A stretch of DNA of 64,000 nucleotides from Bacteroidota bacterium (GTDB taxonomy: Bacteria > Bacteroidota > Bacteroidia > UKL13-3). Positions 56,378 to 64,000 of the stretch are shown piece by piece (the stretch's first letter is position 1; each line of letters starts with the position of its first letter). A model generated the notes under the pieces. The model was not told where the DNA came from. It ran no database searches and saw only the letters and a program-made list of their open reading frames with translations. Made by a program: the position numbers and the translations under genes. Location of the stretch: positions 62,001-126,000 of the forward strand of contig JAIYAT010000020.1 in NCBI GenBank assembly GCA_027488905.1, given 5' to 3'.

Positions 56378-57994
56378 TTATTTAGAACTAAGGTTAAATG
56401 CAACCGCCGCTTTTAAAAACCTTACAAACAAGGGATGCGGATTTAGTACTGTACTCTTATATTCTGGGTGAAATTGAACGCCAATAAAATACGGATGGTC
56501 TTTTAATTCAACTATCTCGGCCAATTTAGTTTCTGGATTTATGCCTGTGATATGCAAGCCATTTGCTTCAAATTCTGCCTGAAACTTTGGGTTAAATTCA
56601 TAACGATGACGGTGGCGCTCGTTTACTTTCGACTTATCATATGCTTTGTAAGCTATGCTGTTTTTGCTTAACTCGCACACATAAGAGCCTAAACGCATGG
56701 TTCCACCTTTTTTGGTAATGTTCTTTTGGTCAGACATCATGTCAATAACTGGATGCTTGGTTTTAGCATTCATCTCAGTACTATGTGCGTCTTTCCAACC
56801 AATAACATTTCTTGCAAATTCTATTACTGCCATTTGCATTCCTAAACAAATTCCAAAAAACGGAACATTATGTTCTCTTGCGTATTTAATGGCTGTGATT
56901 TTCCCTTCAATTCCCCTGTCACCAAATCCTGGAGCAACTAAAATTCCATCTAAATCTCCAAGTTTTTGAGCCACATTATCATCAGCAATTAATTCACTAT
57001 GGATGTATTGCACTCTAACCCTAGCCTCGTTGCTAGCACCGGCATGAATGAAGGCCTCAATAATTGATTTATAAGCATCGGGCAATTCTACATATTTACC
57101 AATAAGCCCAATTCTGATTTCATTTTTAGGATTCTTATGGCGCGTTAAGAAGTTTTTCCAGCTTTCTAAATCAGGTTCATTTTTGGCAGATAGTTTTAGT
57201 TTTGATAGTACCGTTTTATCTAACTTTTCCTTAAGCATCATCAAAGGAACGTCATAAATAGTTGGCACGTCCAATGCTTCAATTACAGAATTTGCATCTA
57301 CGTTGCAAAACAAAGCAATTTTCTTGCGCATTTCTTTGGTAATCGCATGTTCTGTGCGGCAAACTAAAATATCGGGTTGAACGCCACTTTCTAATAAAAG
57401 CTTAACACTGTGTTGGGTTGGTTTTGTTTTTAGCTCATTGCTAGAACTCAAATAAGGCAATAAAGTAAGGTGAATTACCAAAGCATCTTCATCTTTTAGC
57501 TCCCAAAGTAATTGGCGAACAGACTCAATATATGGCAATGACTCAATATCGCCAACAGTTCCCCCGATTTCTGTAATTACTATTTCGTAATTTCCAGTTT
57601 CACCCAATAATTTTATTCTACGTTTTATTTCGTCGGTAATATGTGGAATAACCTGAACTGTCTTCCCTAAAAATGCACCTTCCCGCTCGCGGTTAATGAC
57701 ATGTTGGTATATTCTACCAGTAGTAACATTATTGGCTTGTGAGGTTGGATGGTTCAAAAAACGTTCATAATGTCCAAGGTCCAAATCGGTTTCTGCACCA
57801 TCTTCTGTTACATAACATTCGCCATGTTCATAAGGGTTTAGTGTTCCAGGATCCACATTAATGTATGGATCTAGTTTTTGGATGGTCACTTTATAACCTC
57901 TAGCTTGAAGCAATTTGGCGAGAGAGGCTGCAATTATCCCTTTACCTAGGGAGGATGTTACCCCGCCAGTAACAAAAATATATTTTGGTGTCAT
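56378..57994 (-). CDS. pyrG: CTP synthase
   Basis: 538 aa. It aminates UTP to CTP using glutamine. The synthetase domain opens with FVTGGVTSSLGKGIIAASLAKLLQ and has DPYINVDPGTLNPYEHGECYVTEDGAETDLDLGHYERF; the glutaminase domain has the nucleophile Cys in FFGICLGMQMAVIEFARN and closing His/Glu in VQFHPEYKS. All expected residues are present and length is typical. A TATTTTTG element lies upstream. Confidence 0.97.
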   Translation of the reverse strand: MTPKYIFVTGGVTSSLGKGIIAASLAKLLQARGYKVTIQKLDPYINVDPGTLNPYEHGECYVTEDGAETDLDLGHYERFLNHPTSQANNVTTGRIYQHVINREREGAFLGKTVQVIPHITDEIKRRIKLLGETGNYEIVITEIGGTVGDIESLPYIESVRQLLWELKDEDALVIHLTLLPYLSSSNELKTKPTQHSVKLLLESGVQPDILVCRTEHAITKEMRKKIALFCNVDANSVIEALDVPTIYDVPLMMLKEKLDKTVLSKLKLSAKNEPDLESWKNFLTRHKNPKNEIRIGLIGKYVELPDAYKSIIEAFIHAGASNEARVRVQYIHSELIADDNVAQKLGDLDGILVAPGFGDRGIEGKITAIKYAREHNVPFFGICLGMQMAVIEFARNVIGWKDAHSTEMNAKTKHPVIDMMSDQKNITKKGGTMRLGSYVCELSKNSIAYKAYDKSKVNERHRHRYEFNPKFQAEFEANGLHITGINPETKLAEIVELKDHPYFIGVQFHPEYKSTVLNPHPLFVRFLKAAVAFNLSSK

Positions 57995-58021
57995 TTATCC
58001 GTAAATAGTACTTACGGGAGG

Positions 58022-58029
58022 CAAAAATA
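58022..58029 (-). promoter_or_regulatory. TAnnTTTG -7 element for pyrG
   Basis: TATTTTTG followed by CC on the minus strand, 27 bases before the pyrG ATG. Confidence 0.45.
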
Positions 58030-58092
58030 CAATGCGCCGTGCAGATTACTGCTACGGCGCATGATTGGTTTATCAATAACTTTTAAACACTA

Positions 58093-59424
58093 TTAGATTT
58101 CGCGGTTAACATCCCACTGTTCCATATAGTCTGCAATCCTGCGAAGGAAAGAACCACCTAAAGAACCATCCACCACACGGTGGTCGTAACTTAAACTCAA
58201 GAACATCATATGTCTAATGGCAATTACGTCTCCCATAGGAGTTTCTAATACTGCAGGTTTCTTTTTAATACTGCCTGTTGCCAATATTGCAACTTGTGGC
58301 TGATTAATAATTGGAGTTCCCATCACATTGCCAAAACCACCAACATTGGTCACGGTGAAAGTTCCACCTTGAATATCGTCTGGAGAAAGCTTATTGGCCC
58401 TAGCTCGGTTGGCTAAATCATTTACTGTTTTTGTGAGGCCAACCAAATTCATCATATCTGCATTTTTAATTACAGGCACAATTAAATTACCACTTGGCAA
58501 AGCTGCTGCCATGCCTACATTGATATTTTTCTTTTTAATGATATTATATCCATCAATAGAAACGTTTATCATTGGGTAATCCTTAATTGCTTTTACTACA
58601 CACTCAATAAACATTGGAGTGAATGTAATCTTCTCCCCTTCTCTTTTTTCGTAAACTTTTTTCGCTTTATCTCTCCAAAGAACCATATTGGTAACATCGG
58701 CTTCAACAAAGCTAGTCACATGCGGACTGGTATGTTTGCTCATCACCATGTGGTCTGCAATAAGCTTACGCATTCTGTCCATTTCAATAATTTCATCACC
58801 TCCGCCAACGCTTACAGCAGGTTTGTTGGCAGCTGGAGCAGCAACAGTTTGCGGCTGAGCAACAGCGGTAACAGCAGGTGCGGCAGTAGTTTGAGGTTGA
58901 GCAACAGGTTTAGCTGTTCCTCTATTCTGAACATGTTCTAGAATATCTCTTTTGGTAACTCTTCCTTCGGCACCACTACCAGGTATGGTTTCAAGTTCTG
59001 CCATACTAATGTTTTCAGTTCTGGCAATGTTTAATACAAGCGGAGAATAGAATCTATTTCCTCCTACTGAAGAAACTGTTTCTTTTATGGTTTGAATAGA
59101 AGCTTCAACCACTGCGGCTGTTTCAACAACTGGTGCTGGTGCACTTACAGGAGCAGCAACAGGGGCAGCAGTTGTGGCAGAACCAGCCAAGGCAATTATT
59201 GCTATTGGAGCGTTAACTGCAACCACATCACCATCCTTAAATAACTTCTTAACCAATACACCTGCTTTTGGTGATGGCACTTCAGAATCTACCTTATCAG
59301 TAGCAATTTCCAATACAGTTTCATCCACTGCAATCTGGTCGCCTTCGTTTTTTGTCCAGCGTATAATAGTTGCTTCTGCAATACTTTCGCCCATTTTGGG
59401 CATCACCAATTGAAATTCAGACAT
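58093..59424 (-). CDS. Dihydrolipoamide acyltransferase (2-oxoacid dehydrogenase E2)
   Basis: 443 aa. One lipoyl domain with Lys44 in EIATDKVDSEVPSP, an Ala/Pro-rich linker, a peripheral subunit-binding domain (YSPLVLNIARTENISMAELETIPGSGAEGRVTKRDI, about 126-161), a second Ala/Pro linker and the catalytic domain ending LSYDHRVVDGSLGGSFLRRI. It transfers the acyl group to CoA in a pyruvate, 2-oxoglutarate or branched-chain complex; a single E2 without adjacent E1/E3 does not decide which. LipA encoded at 23 kb would supply its lipoyl group. Confidence 0.93.
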   Translation of the reverse strand: MSEFQLVMPKMGESIAEATIIRWTKNEGDQIAVDETVLEIATDKVDSEVPSPKAGVLVKKLFKDGDVVAVNAPIAIIALAGSATTAAPVAAPVSAPAPVVETAAVVEASIQTIKETVSSVGGNRFYSPLVLNIARTENISMAELETIPGSGAEGRVTKRDILEHVQNRGTAKPVAQPQTTAAPAVTAVAQPQTVAAPAANKPAVSVGGGDEIIEMDRMRKLIADHMVMSKHTSPHVTSFVEADVTNMVLWRDKAKKVYEKREGEKITFTPMFIECVVKAIKDYPMINVSIDGYNIIKKKNINVGMAAALPSGNLIVPVIKNADMMNLVGLTKTVNDLANRARANKLSPDDIQGGTFTVTNVGGFGNVMGTPIINQPQVAILATGSIKKKPAVLETPMGDVIAIRHMMFLSLSYDHRVVDGSLGGSFLRRIADYMEQWDVNREI

Positions 59425-59452
59425 GTATGATTAGTTTAAAATGAGTCGTCGG

Positions 59453-59460
59453 CAAATTTA
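59453..59460 (-). promoter_or_regulatory. TAnnTTTG -7 element for E2 gene
   Basis: TAAATTTG on the minus strand, 28 bases before the E2 ATG. Confidence 0.35.
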
Positions 59461-59510
59461 TCCGAAAATAGCAATTGAAAAAACTTTTCTAGCACTTACA
59501 AACGTAAATA

Positions 59511-61397
59511 TCAGACTTGCAAGGTACTCCACTCTAATTGCATATCGACCAATTTTTTGTAAAGGCCTTTTTCTTTCTGCATAAGTTGCTCATGTGTCCC
59601 TATTTCTTGCACGGTTCCTTTATCGATAACAACAATTTTGTTTGCATTTCTAACAGTAGACAATCGATGTGCAATAACAAAACTGGTTCTTCCTTTCATT
59701 AAGTTTTCTAAAGCTTCTTGAACCAATTGTTCGCTCTCACTATCTAAAGAACTTGTAGCCTCATCTAAAATTAGAATTGCGGGGTCTTTTAAAATTGCCC
59801 TTGCAATAGCAACTCGTTGTCTTTGACCACCACTTAGTTTGATTCCGCGTTCTCCAACAATGGTTTCATATCCTTCAGGAAAATTTTCAATAAAGCCAGC
59901 CGCATTGGCTTGTTTTGCAGCCATTACAATTTCTTCATGGGTTGCATTTGGTTTACCATAAGCAATATTTTCCTTAATGGTTCCTCCAAACAATACAACA
60001 TCTTGGGGTACAAAAGCGATTTGCTTCCTTAAGTCGGTTAATTCAAAAGTTTTACTATCAATATTATCATATAAAATAGTACCAGAAACTGGCTGATAAA
60101 AGTTTAACAATAGGGAGGCTAAAGTACTTTTGCCCGCGCCACTCGGACCAACCAAGGCAATTTGTTCGCCTATTCCAGCTGTTAGGTTTATATTCTTAAG
60201 CACCTCAACATCTGGTCTACCAGGATATGAGAAGGCAACATTTTCAAAACGAACACTTCCTTTGATTGGTTTCAAAATTTTGTCTGACAATTGCTGAATT
60301 TCAACGGCTTCACCTTCGCTTCTAAGCAATTCTCTTACACGTTGGGTAGCGCCAAGGGTTTTCTGCAATTGTGAAAACATATCTGCAAAGCCAGCAAAAG
60401 TTCCTCCTACAAAGGCAGAAAAAATCACAAACATGGTTAAATCACCAGCACTCATTTCACCGCTTTTTATTAAGCCTGCACCATACCACATTACGAAAGC
60501 AATTGAACCAAAGACAGAAAAAATCATAAAGCTAACGAATGCGCCTCTGTATCGAGCATTTGTGATTGCAGTTTCAACCACACCAAAAATGCTTTTTCTG
60601 TATCTTCCCATTTCGTAAGATTCGCTGGTAAATGCTTTAACAATAGAAATGCCTTGAAAAGTTTCTTGGACGATGGTTCCACTTTCTGCTAATTGGTCTT
60701 GGGCTTTACGAGACATTTTACGAATGCGCATACCAAATACCACAGCAACCACTGCAATCAATGGTACCACCGAAAGCATTACAAATGCAAGTTTAGTATT
60801 GATCCAAAAGATGAAGCTCAGACCGATGATGAGCGTAAAAATTCCTCTAAGAAACTCGGCCAAAGTAAAGGAGATGGCATCCTGAATTTGGGATAAATCG
60901 GCACTTAATCGATTGCTTAACTCCCCTACTCTTTGCTCACTGTAGAAGCTCATTGGCATAGAAAGTAATTTACCGTATAGGTCGGTACGAATATTTGCCA
61001 GCGACTTTTCGCCCACTTCAGTAAGCAAGTAAATGCGCATAAAAGAGAATATGGTTTGAACCGAGAGTTGAAGGAAAATAAGTATAAGTAATGTATTGAG
61101 GCTCCATTGCACGGTTTTAAGGTCGAGGCCGAGCATACTTGGGTTCATGGGTGCTTGAGGCACAGATGCGGCGGCGCCAGGCGCCGCCGCATCTATCATC
61201 TTCCCTAGCAGAAATGGGAAAACCATGGTACTAAGTGCTGATAAAGCTATAAACACCAAACTAAGTATAAACTTTCCTCTAAAAGGCTTTAAATAGGCAA
61301 ACAATGCCAAAGCCTCACCTATATTTTCTTTATTAATCTTTGCTTTTTCTGGTTCCTGCTTCAGGTTACCATTACTGTTAAAACTTCCTTTTGCCAT
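59511..61397 (-). CDS. MsbA-like ABC exporter
   Basis: 628 aa half-transporter: six membrane segments (about 35-355) then an ATPase domain with Walker A GPSGAGKSTLASLL, signature KLSGGQRQRVAIARA, Walker B ILILDEATSSLDSES and the switch IAHRLSTV. It probably exports lipid or drug-like molecules as a homodimer. The first extracytoplasmic loop carries an insert MIDAAAPGAAASVPQAPMNP, whose DNA is a 31-bp perfect GC-rich palindrome. A copy of the iterated 10-mer codes for SVQTI further on. Confidence 0.93.
   Translation of the reverse strand: MAKGSFNSNGNLKQEPEKAKINKENIGEALALFAYLKPFRGKFILSLVFIALSALSTMVFPFLLGKMIDAAAPGAAASVPQAPMNPSMLGLDLKTVQWSLNTLLILIFLQLSVQTIFSFMRIYLLTEVGEKSLANIRTDLYGKLLSMPMSFYSEQRVGELSNRLSADLSQIQDAISFTLAEFLRGIFTLIIGLSFIFWINTKLAFVMLSVVPLIAVVAVVFGMRIRKMSRKAQDQLAESGTIVQETFQGISIVKAFTSESYEMGRYRKSIFGVVETAITNARYRGAFVSFMIFSVFGSIAFVMWYGAGLIKSGEMSAGDLTMFVIFSAFVGGTFAGFADMFSQLQKTLGATQRVRELLRSEGEAVEIQQLSDKILKPIKGSVRFENVAFSYPGRPDVEVLKNINLTAGIGEQIALVGPSGAGKSTLASLLLNFYQPVSGTILYDNIDSKTFELTDLRKQIAFVPQDVVLFGGTIKENIAYGKPNATHEEIVMAAKQANAAGFIENFPEGYETIVGERGIKLSGGQRQRVAIARAILKDPAILILDEATSSLDSESEQLVQEALENLMKGRTSFVIAHRLSTVRNANKIVVIDKGTVQEIGTHEQLMQKEKGLYKKLVDMQLEWSTLQV
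61053..61062 (+). repeat. Iterated 10-mer copy 19
   Basis: In the ABC exporter gene, read as SVQTI. Confidence 0.9.
61164..61194. repeat. 31-bp perfect GC-rich palindrome inside ABC exporter gene
   Basis: Arms of 15 bases (AGATGCGGCGGCGCC and its exact complement) around a single central A. The element is far richer in GC than its surroundings and codes for DAAAPGAAAS in the loop between the first two membrane helices. Confidence 0.9.
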
Positions 61398-61404
61398 TGT
61401 TTGG

Positions 61405-61412
61405 CAAAGATA
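61405..61412 (-). promoter_or_regulatory. TAnnTTTG -7 element for ABC exporter
   Basis: TATCTTTG on the minus strand, 7 bases before the exporter ATG. Confidence 0.4.
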
Positions 61413-61474
61413 ACCTTTGATATATTAGGAAAAGAAATTGTCGATGAAAAGCTGCAAAATGTCGATTTCAAGCA

Positions 61475-62248
61475 TTACTCAAACCTCAAATGCTTTACTG
61501 ATTCACCACTGTCCCTAAGTTCGATAAGCGAATCAATACCAATTTCTAAATGCTTGTTTACATAATTAGCAGAAACAGTTGAATCGCTTTTTGAAGTTTT
61601 TACGCCTTCTGGGACCATTGGATTATCGCTTACCAAAAGCAAGGCTCCTTTGGGAATTTCATTGATGAATCCAACAATAAAAATTGTAGCAGTTTCCATA
61701 TCAATTGCCATGGCTCGGGTTTTCCTAAGGTAGTCCTTAAACTGCTCATCGTGTTCCCATACGCGCCTATTGGTAGTATAAACTGTTCCTGTCCAATAAT
61801 CCAAATCATGTTTTACAATAGCGGCAGAAACAGCTTTTTGCAACCTAAAAGATGGCAAAGCAGGAATTTCTTCCATGATATAATCCTTGCTAGTCCCTTC
61901 CCCTCTAATAGCTGCAATAGGCAAGATAAAATCTCCTACCTTAGTTACCTTTTTCAAACCACCACATTTACCTAAAAACAATGCTGCTTTGGGTTTAACA
62001 GCGCTAAGCAAATCCATGCAGGTAGCTGCCATTGCGCTACCCATTCCAAAATTAATAATCGTGATGTTTTCAGCAGTTGCAGTTTGCATAGGCTTATCTT
62101 TTCCCATTACCTCTACTTGGTATTTACTCGCAAAAAGTTCAACATACTGAACAAAATTGGTAAGCAGAATATATTCTCCAAATCCATCTAAAGGCCTACC
62201 AGTATATCTGGGTAACCAATCATTCACAATCTCTTCTTTAGTTTTCAT
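61475..62248 (-). CDS. AMP nucleosidase (phosphorylase-superfamily)
   Basis: 257 aa, PNP/UDP-phosphorylase fold. Visible motifs are INFGMGSAMAATCMDLL, ALFLGKCGGLKKVTKVGDFILPIAAIRGEG and MAIDMETATIFIVGF with the acidic base; this matches the short AMP nucleosidases of Bacteroidota, which split AMP into adenine and ribose 5-phosphate. They lack the N-terminal regulatory domain of E. coli Amn (about 484 aa). Other purine nucleosidases remain possible. Confidence 0.88.
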   Translation of the reverse strand: MKTKEEIVNDWLPRYTGRPLDGFGEYILLTNFVQYVELFASKYQVEVMGKDKPMQTATAENITIINFGMGSAMAATCMDLLSAVKPKAALFLGKCGGLKKVTKVGDFILPIAAIRGEGTSKDYIMEEIPALPSFRLQKAVSAAIVKHDLDYWTGTVYTTNRRVWEHDEQFKDYLRKTRAMAIDMETATIFIVGFINEIPKGALLLVSDNPMVPEGVKTSKSDSTVSANYVNKHLEIGIDSLIELRDSGESVKHLRFE

Positions 62249-62312
62249 TGCTCAATTATATTCATTAAAAATAAGAAAATTCTAAAGACTGCTAAAAAGC
62301 TCCTTCAATTCT

Positions 62313-63740
62313 TTATTGCCAGCCTCCGCCTAAAGCTTTATATAATTTTATTTTAGCAATTTGTTGTTGTTTTCCTGCATTTACAAACTCTAATTGGGAT
62401 TGTAAAAAATTCTGTTGCGTAAGTAATACTTCCAAATAGGTGGCACGTGTAGCACGATATAAGTCCTGCGCAGTTACTACAGAAAGACCAAGAATTTCCT
62501 TTTGCCTTCTTTTCAGCAAATTCATTTCTTTAAGGTTTTTGATATGCTGCAGCTCATTACTCACTTCTACAAATCCATTCAAGATAGATTGTTGATAGCT
62601 ATATATGGCTGTTAATTGATTAGCTTTTGCTTTATTAAAATGTGCTTTAATTGCTTTTCTATTAACAACAGGCATCATTAAACTCCCTAGTAATGAATAG
62701 GCATTTGAAGCGGGAGATAAGAATAAAAATTGAGGATTATAGGCTTGAAAACCAAAACCTGCTGAAAGATTCAAGGATGGATAAAAACTAGCTTTAGCAG
62801 ATTTTACATCAAATTTTGTTGCAGCCAATTCAAACTCTGCTGCCCGAATATCAGGGCGGTTCAACAATAATTGAGAAGGCACTCCAGCAGAAAAAGAATG
62901 ATTAGAACTGTTAAACAAAGACTCTTTAAGTCGAGGAATAGATTGAGGAAATCTTCCCATTAAATAGTTGATATGGTTTTCTTTTCTTGCAATTTGCTGT
63001 TTCGTTTCAAATTCCATAGATTTAAATCCTAGCAATTGTGCCTCAAATTGCTGAGCAGCTAGTTCATTTGACCTACCAGTTTCTTTTTGCAATTTAATTA
63101 CTTCCAAAGCCTCTTCTTGTTTCTGAATTGTTTGCAAAATAATTTCTAACTCATTATCCAATGCTAACAATTCATAATACGCAACAGCTACTTCTGCAAC
63201 CAAGTTAGAAACAACAAACTTTCTACCCTCAACACTGGCTAAGTAATTTGAAAGTGCAGATTTTCGTTGGTTTCTCAATTTTCCCCAAATATCCACTTCC
63301 CATGTTGCAGTAAGTCCAACATTGTAATCTGGCAAATGCGTTGGAATTGTATCTCCTGGGGCAAATTCGGTTACTCTATTTCCAGCATCATCCATGGTAT
63401 AAAAGCCAAATTTACGTTGTAAATAAGCAGTATTTGCACTTACAGTTGGCAACTGATTTCCAAGTGCAATTTTGGTTTGAGCCCTAGCAGTTTCAATTCT
63501 TTGCCAAGCCATTTTCAAATCTAAATTTTCACTAATAGCTGAATCTATAAGTTGGGTCAACAAAGAGTCTTCAAAGTATTGACGCCAATTGAGCGTGGCA
63601 ATGTTTAAAGTATCCAAACTATTTCCATAGTTTGAAGGAAGTGGTTTTTGGTTAGTTTCTATATCTGTTTTTAATGATTTACAAGCAAACAAAAGGTTGA
63701 AACTTATAAAAAGTATCAGGTAAAATAATTTCTTCATCAT
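62313..63740 (-). CDS. TolC-like efflux outer-membrane lipoprotein (NodT family)
   Basis: 475 aa from MMKKLFYLILFISFNLLFACKS, a lipoprotein signal with lipobox LFAC; the track's upstream 27 residues overlap the RND gene. Two OEP repeats follow, each with long helical coiled-coil and short strands (LAQQFEAQLLGFKSMEFETKQQIARKENHINYLMG; SQLLLNRPDIRAAEFELAATKFDVKSAKASFYPSLNLSAGFGF). It forms the outer-membrane channel of a tripartite pump, consistent with the RND gene ending 4 bases upstream. Substrate unknown. Confidence 0.93.
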   Translation of the reverse strand: MMKKLFYLILFISFNLLFACKSLKTDIETNQKPLPSNYGNSLDTLNIATLNWRQYFEDSLLTQLIDSAISENLDLKMAWQRIETARAQTKIALGNQLPTVSANTAYLQRKFGFYTMDDAGNRVTEFAPGDTIPTHLPDYNVGLTATWEVDIWGKLRNQRKSALSNYLASVEGRKFVVSNLVAEVAVAYYELLALDNELEIILQTIQKQEEALEVIKLQKETGRSNELAAQQFEAQLLGFKSMEFETKQQIARKENHINYLMGRFPQSIPRLKESLFNSSNHSFSAGVPSQLLLNRPDIRAAEFELAATKFDVKSAKASFYPSLNLSAGFGFQAYNPQFLFLSPASNAYSLLGSLMMPVVNRKAIKAHFNKAKANQLTAIYSYQQSILNGFVEVSNELQHIKNLKEMNLLKRRQKEILGLSVVTAQDLYRATRATYLEVLLTQQNFLQSQLEFVNAGKQQQIAKIKLYKALGGGWQ

Positions 63741-63744
63741 AATA

Positions 63745-64000
63745 TTAAAGTGTTTCAGTGAACGCCAATTCTTCTTTTCGTTTGTTTTTTTTGCGTTCAG
63801 ATAATTTAGCAAACACAACATACAAACCTGGAATTAAAATAACGCCAAAAATAGTTCCGAATAGCATACCACCAGCGGTTGCACCACCAATAGTATTGTT
63901 ACCGATTTCTCCAGCACCAGAGGCAAACATCAATGGAATTAAACCTGCAATAAATGCAAAAGATGTCATAAGAATTGGGCGCAACCTTGCAACAGCGCCT
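63745..64000 (-). CDS. RND-family efflux transporter, N-terminus outside window
   Basis: Only the last 84 or so residues are here: the frame runs through the right edge as AVARLRPILMTSFAFIAGLIPLMFASGAGEIGNNTIGGATAGGMLFGTIFGVILIPGLYVVF, the closing helices 11-12 of AcrB/HAE1-type pumps. The 79-aa ORF in the track simply starts at an internal TTG. It precedes the TolC-like gene by 4 bases, so the pair is part of a tripartite efflux operon. Confidence 0.93.
   Translation of the reverse strand, partial: GAVARLRPILMTSFAFIAGLIPLMFASGAGEIGNNTIGGATAGGMLFGTIFGVILIPGLYVVFAKLSERKKNKRKEELAFTETL

Noticed and set aside
63745-63984. Free-standing 79-aa protein
   Set aside because: It is the C-terminus of an RND pump starting at an internal TTG; the frame continues through the window edge.

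Overview
The window is a chromosomal segment of a low-GC member of the Bacteroidota (GC roughly in the mid-30s percent by eye). The phylum call rests on a PorT-like gene next to ubiE/menG and a PorV/PorQ-type beta-barrel (type IX secretion relatives), a TonB-dependent receptor with a carboxypeptidase-like N-terminal domain, an S46 dipeptidyl-peptidase, a sphingolipid-type alpha-oxoamine synthase, and upstream elements of the form TAnnTTTG, the Bacteroidota -7 consensus. I see no phage, transposase, CRISPR, rRNA or tRNA. Coding density is high and no gene-free stretch exceeds 300 bases.

Layout. 1-5.5 kb: phosphate transport (a PiT permease cut by the left edge, then a PhoU-like/PiT pair) flanking an S46 peptidase. 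5.5-11 kb (mostly minus): glycosyltransferase, acyl-CoA dehydrogenase, an operon of RmlD-like reductase, a 52-aa membrane microprotein and a ComEA-like helix-hairpin-helix protein, then a DUF1640-like protein and an XRE/DUF2975 pair. 11-15.5 kb (plus): miaB, a membrane-fused MtfA-like protein that has lost its protease motif, and a sigma-54 activator. 15.5-20.1 kb (minus): thioredoxin-like protein, alpha-oxoamine synthase and two outer-membrane beta-barrel proteins. 20.2-30.6 kb: membrane pyrophosphatase with an odd Cys/His tail, lipA, OsmC, a THUMP-like methyltransferase, MltD-like transglycosylase, lpxK, DMT exporter, LptF/G permease. 30.5-40.5 kb: tgt, porT-like, ubiE/menG, a DUF2256 microprotein, engB, TonB receptor, aroE, acyltransferase, VOC protein, SDR, rnhB. 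40.5-44.4 kb: flippase, chain-length and polymerase/ligase trio. 44.4-50 kb: PorV/PorQ-like, AcpH-like, CPBP protease fusion, small membrane protein, and a PAS/GAF sensor without an ATPase domain. 50-64 kb: tyrS, flavin reductase, yidC, a three-gene plus-strand insert, pyrG, 2-oxoacid dehydrogenase E2, MsbA-like ABC exporter, AMP nucleosidase, and a TolC-like/RND efflux pair cut by the right edge.

Much of the content serves the cell envelope: lipid A phosphorylation (LpxK), LPS export (LptF/G, MsbA-like), surface polysaccharide assembly, membrane protein insertion (YidC), murein turnover and outer-membrane barrels.

The strongest unexplained signal is a 10-bp sequence, GGTTTGAACC (or its complement GGTTCAAACC), found 19 times in 64 kb in both orientations and with a skewed flank giving roughly TTCGGTTTGAACCAAA. 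It lies in coding and non-coding DNA and is read in five different codon phases, so it is conserved as DNA rather than protein. A base-composition estimate predicts about 0.1 copy. Its role is unknown; candidates are an uptake signal, a chromosome-organising site, a recombination site or a modification target.
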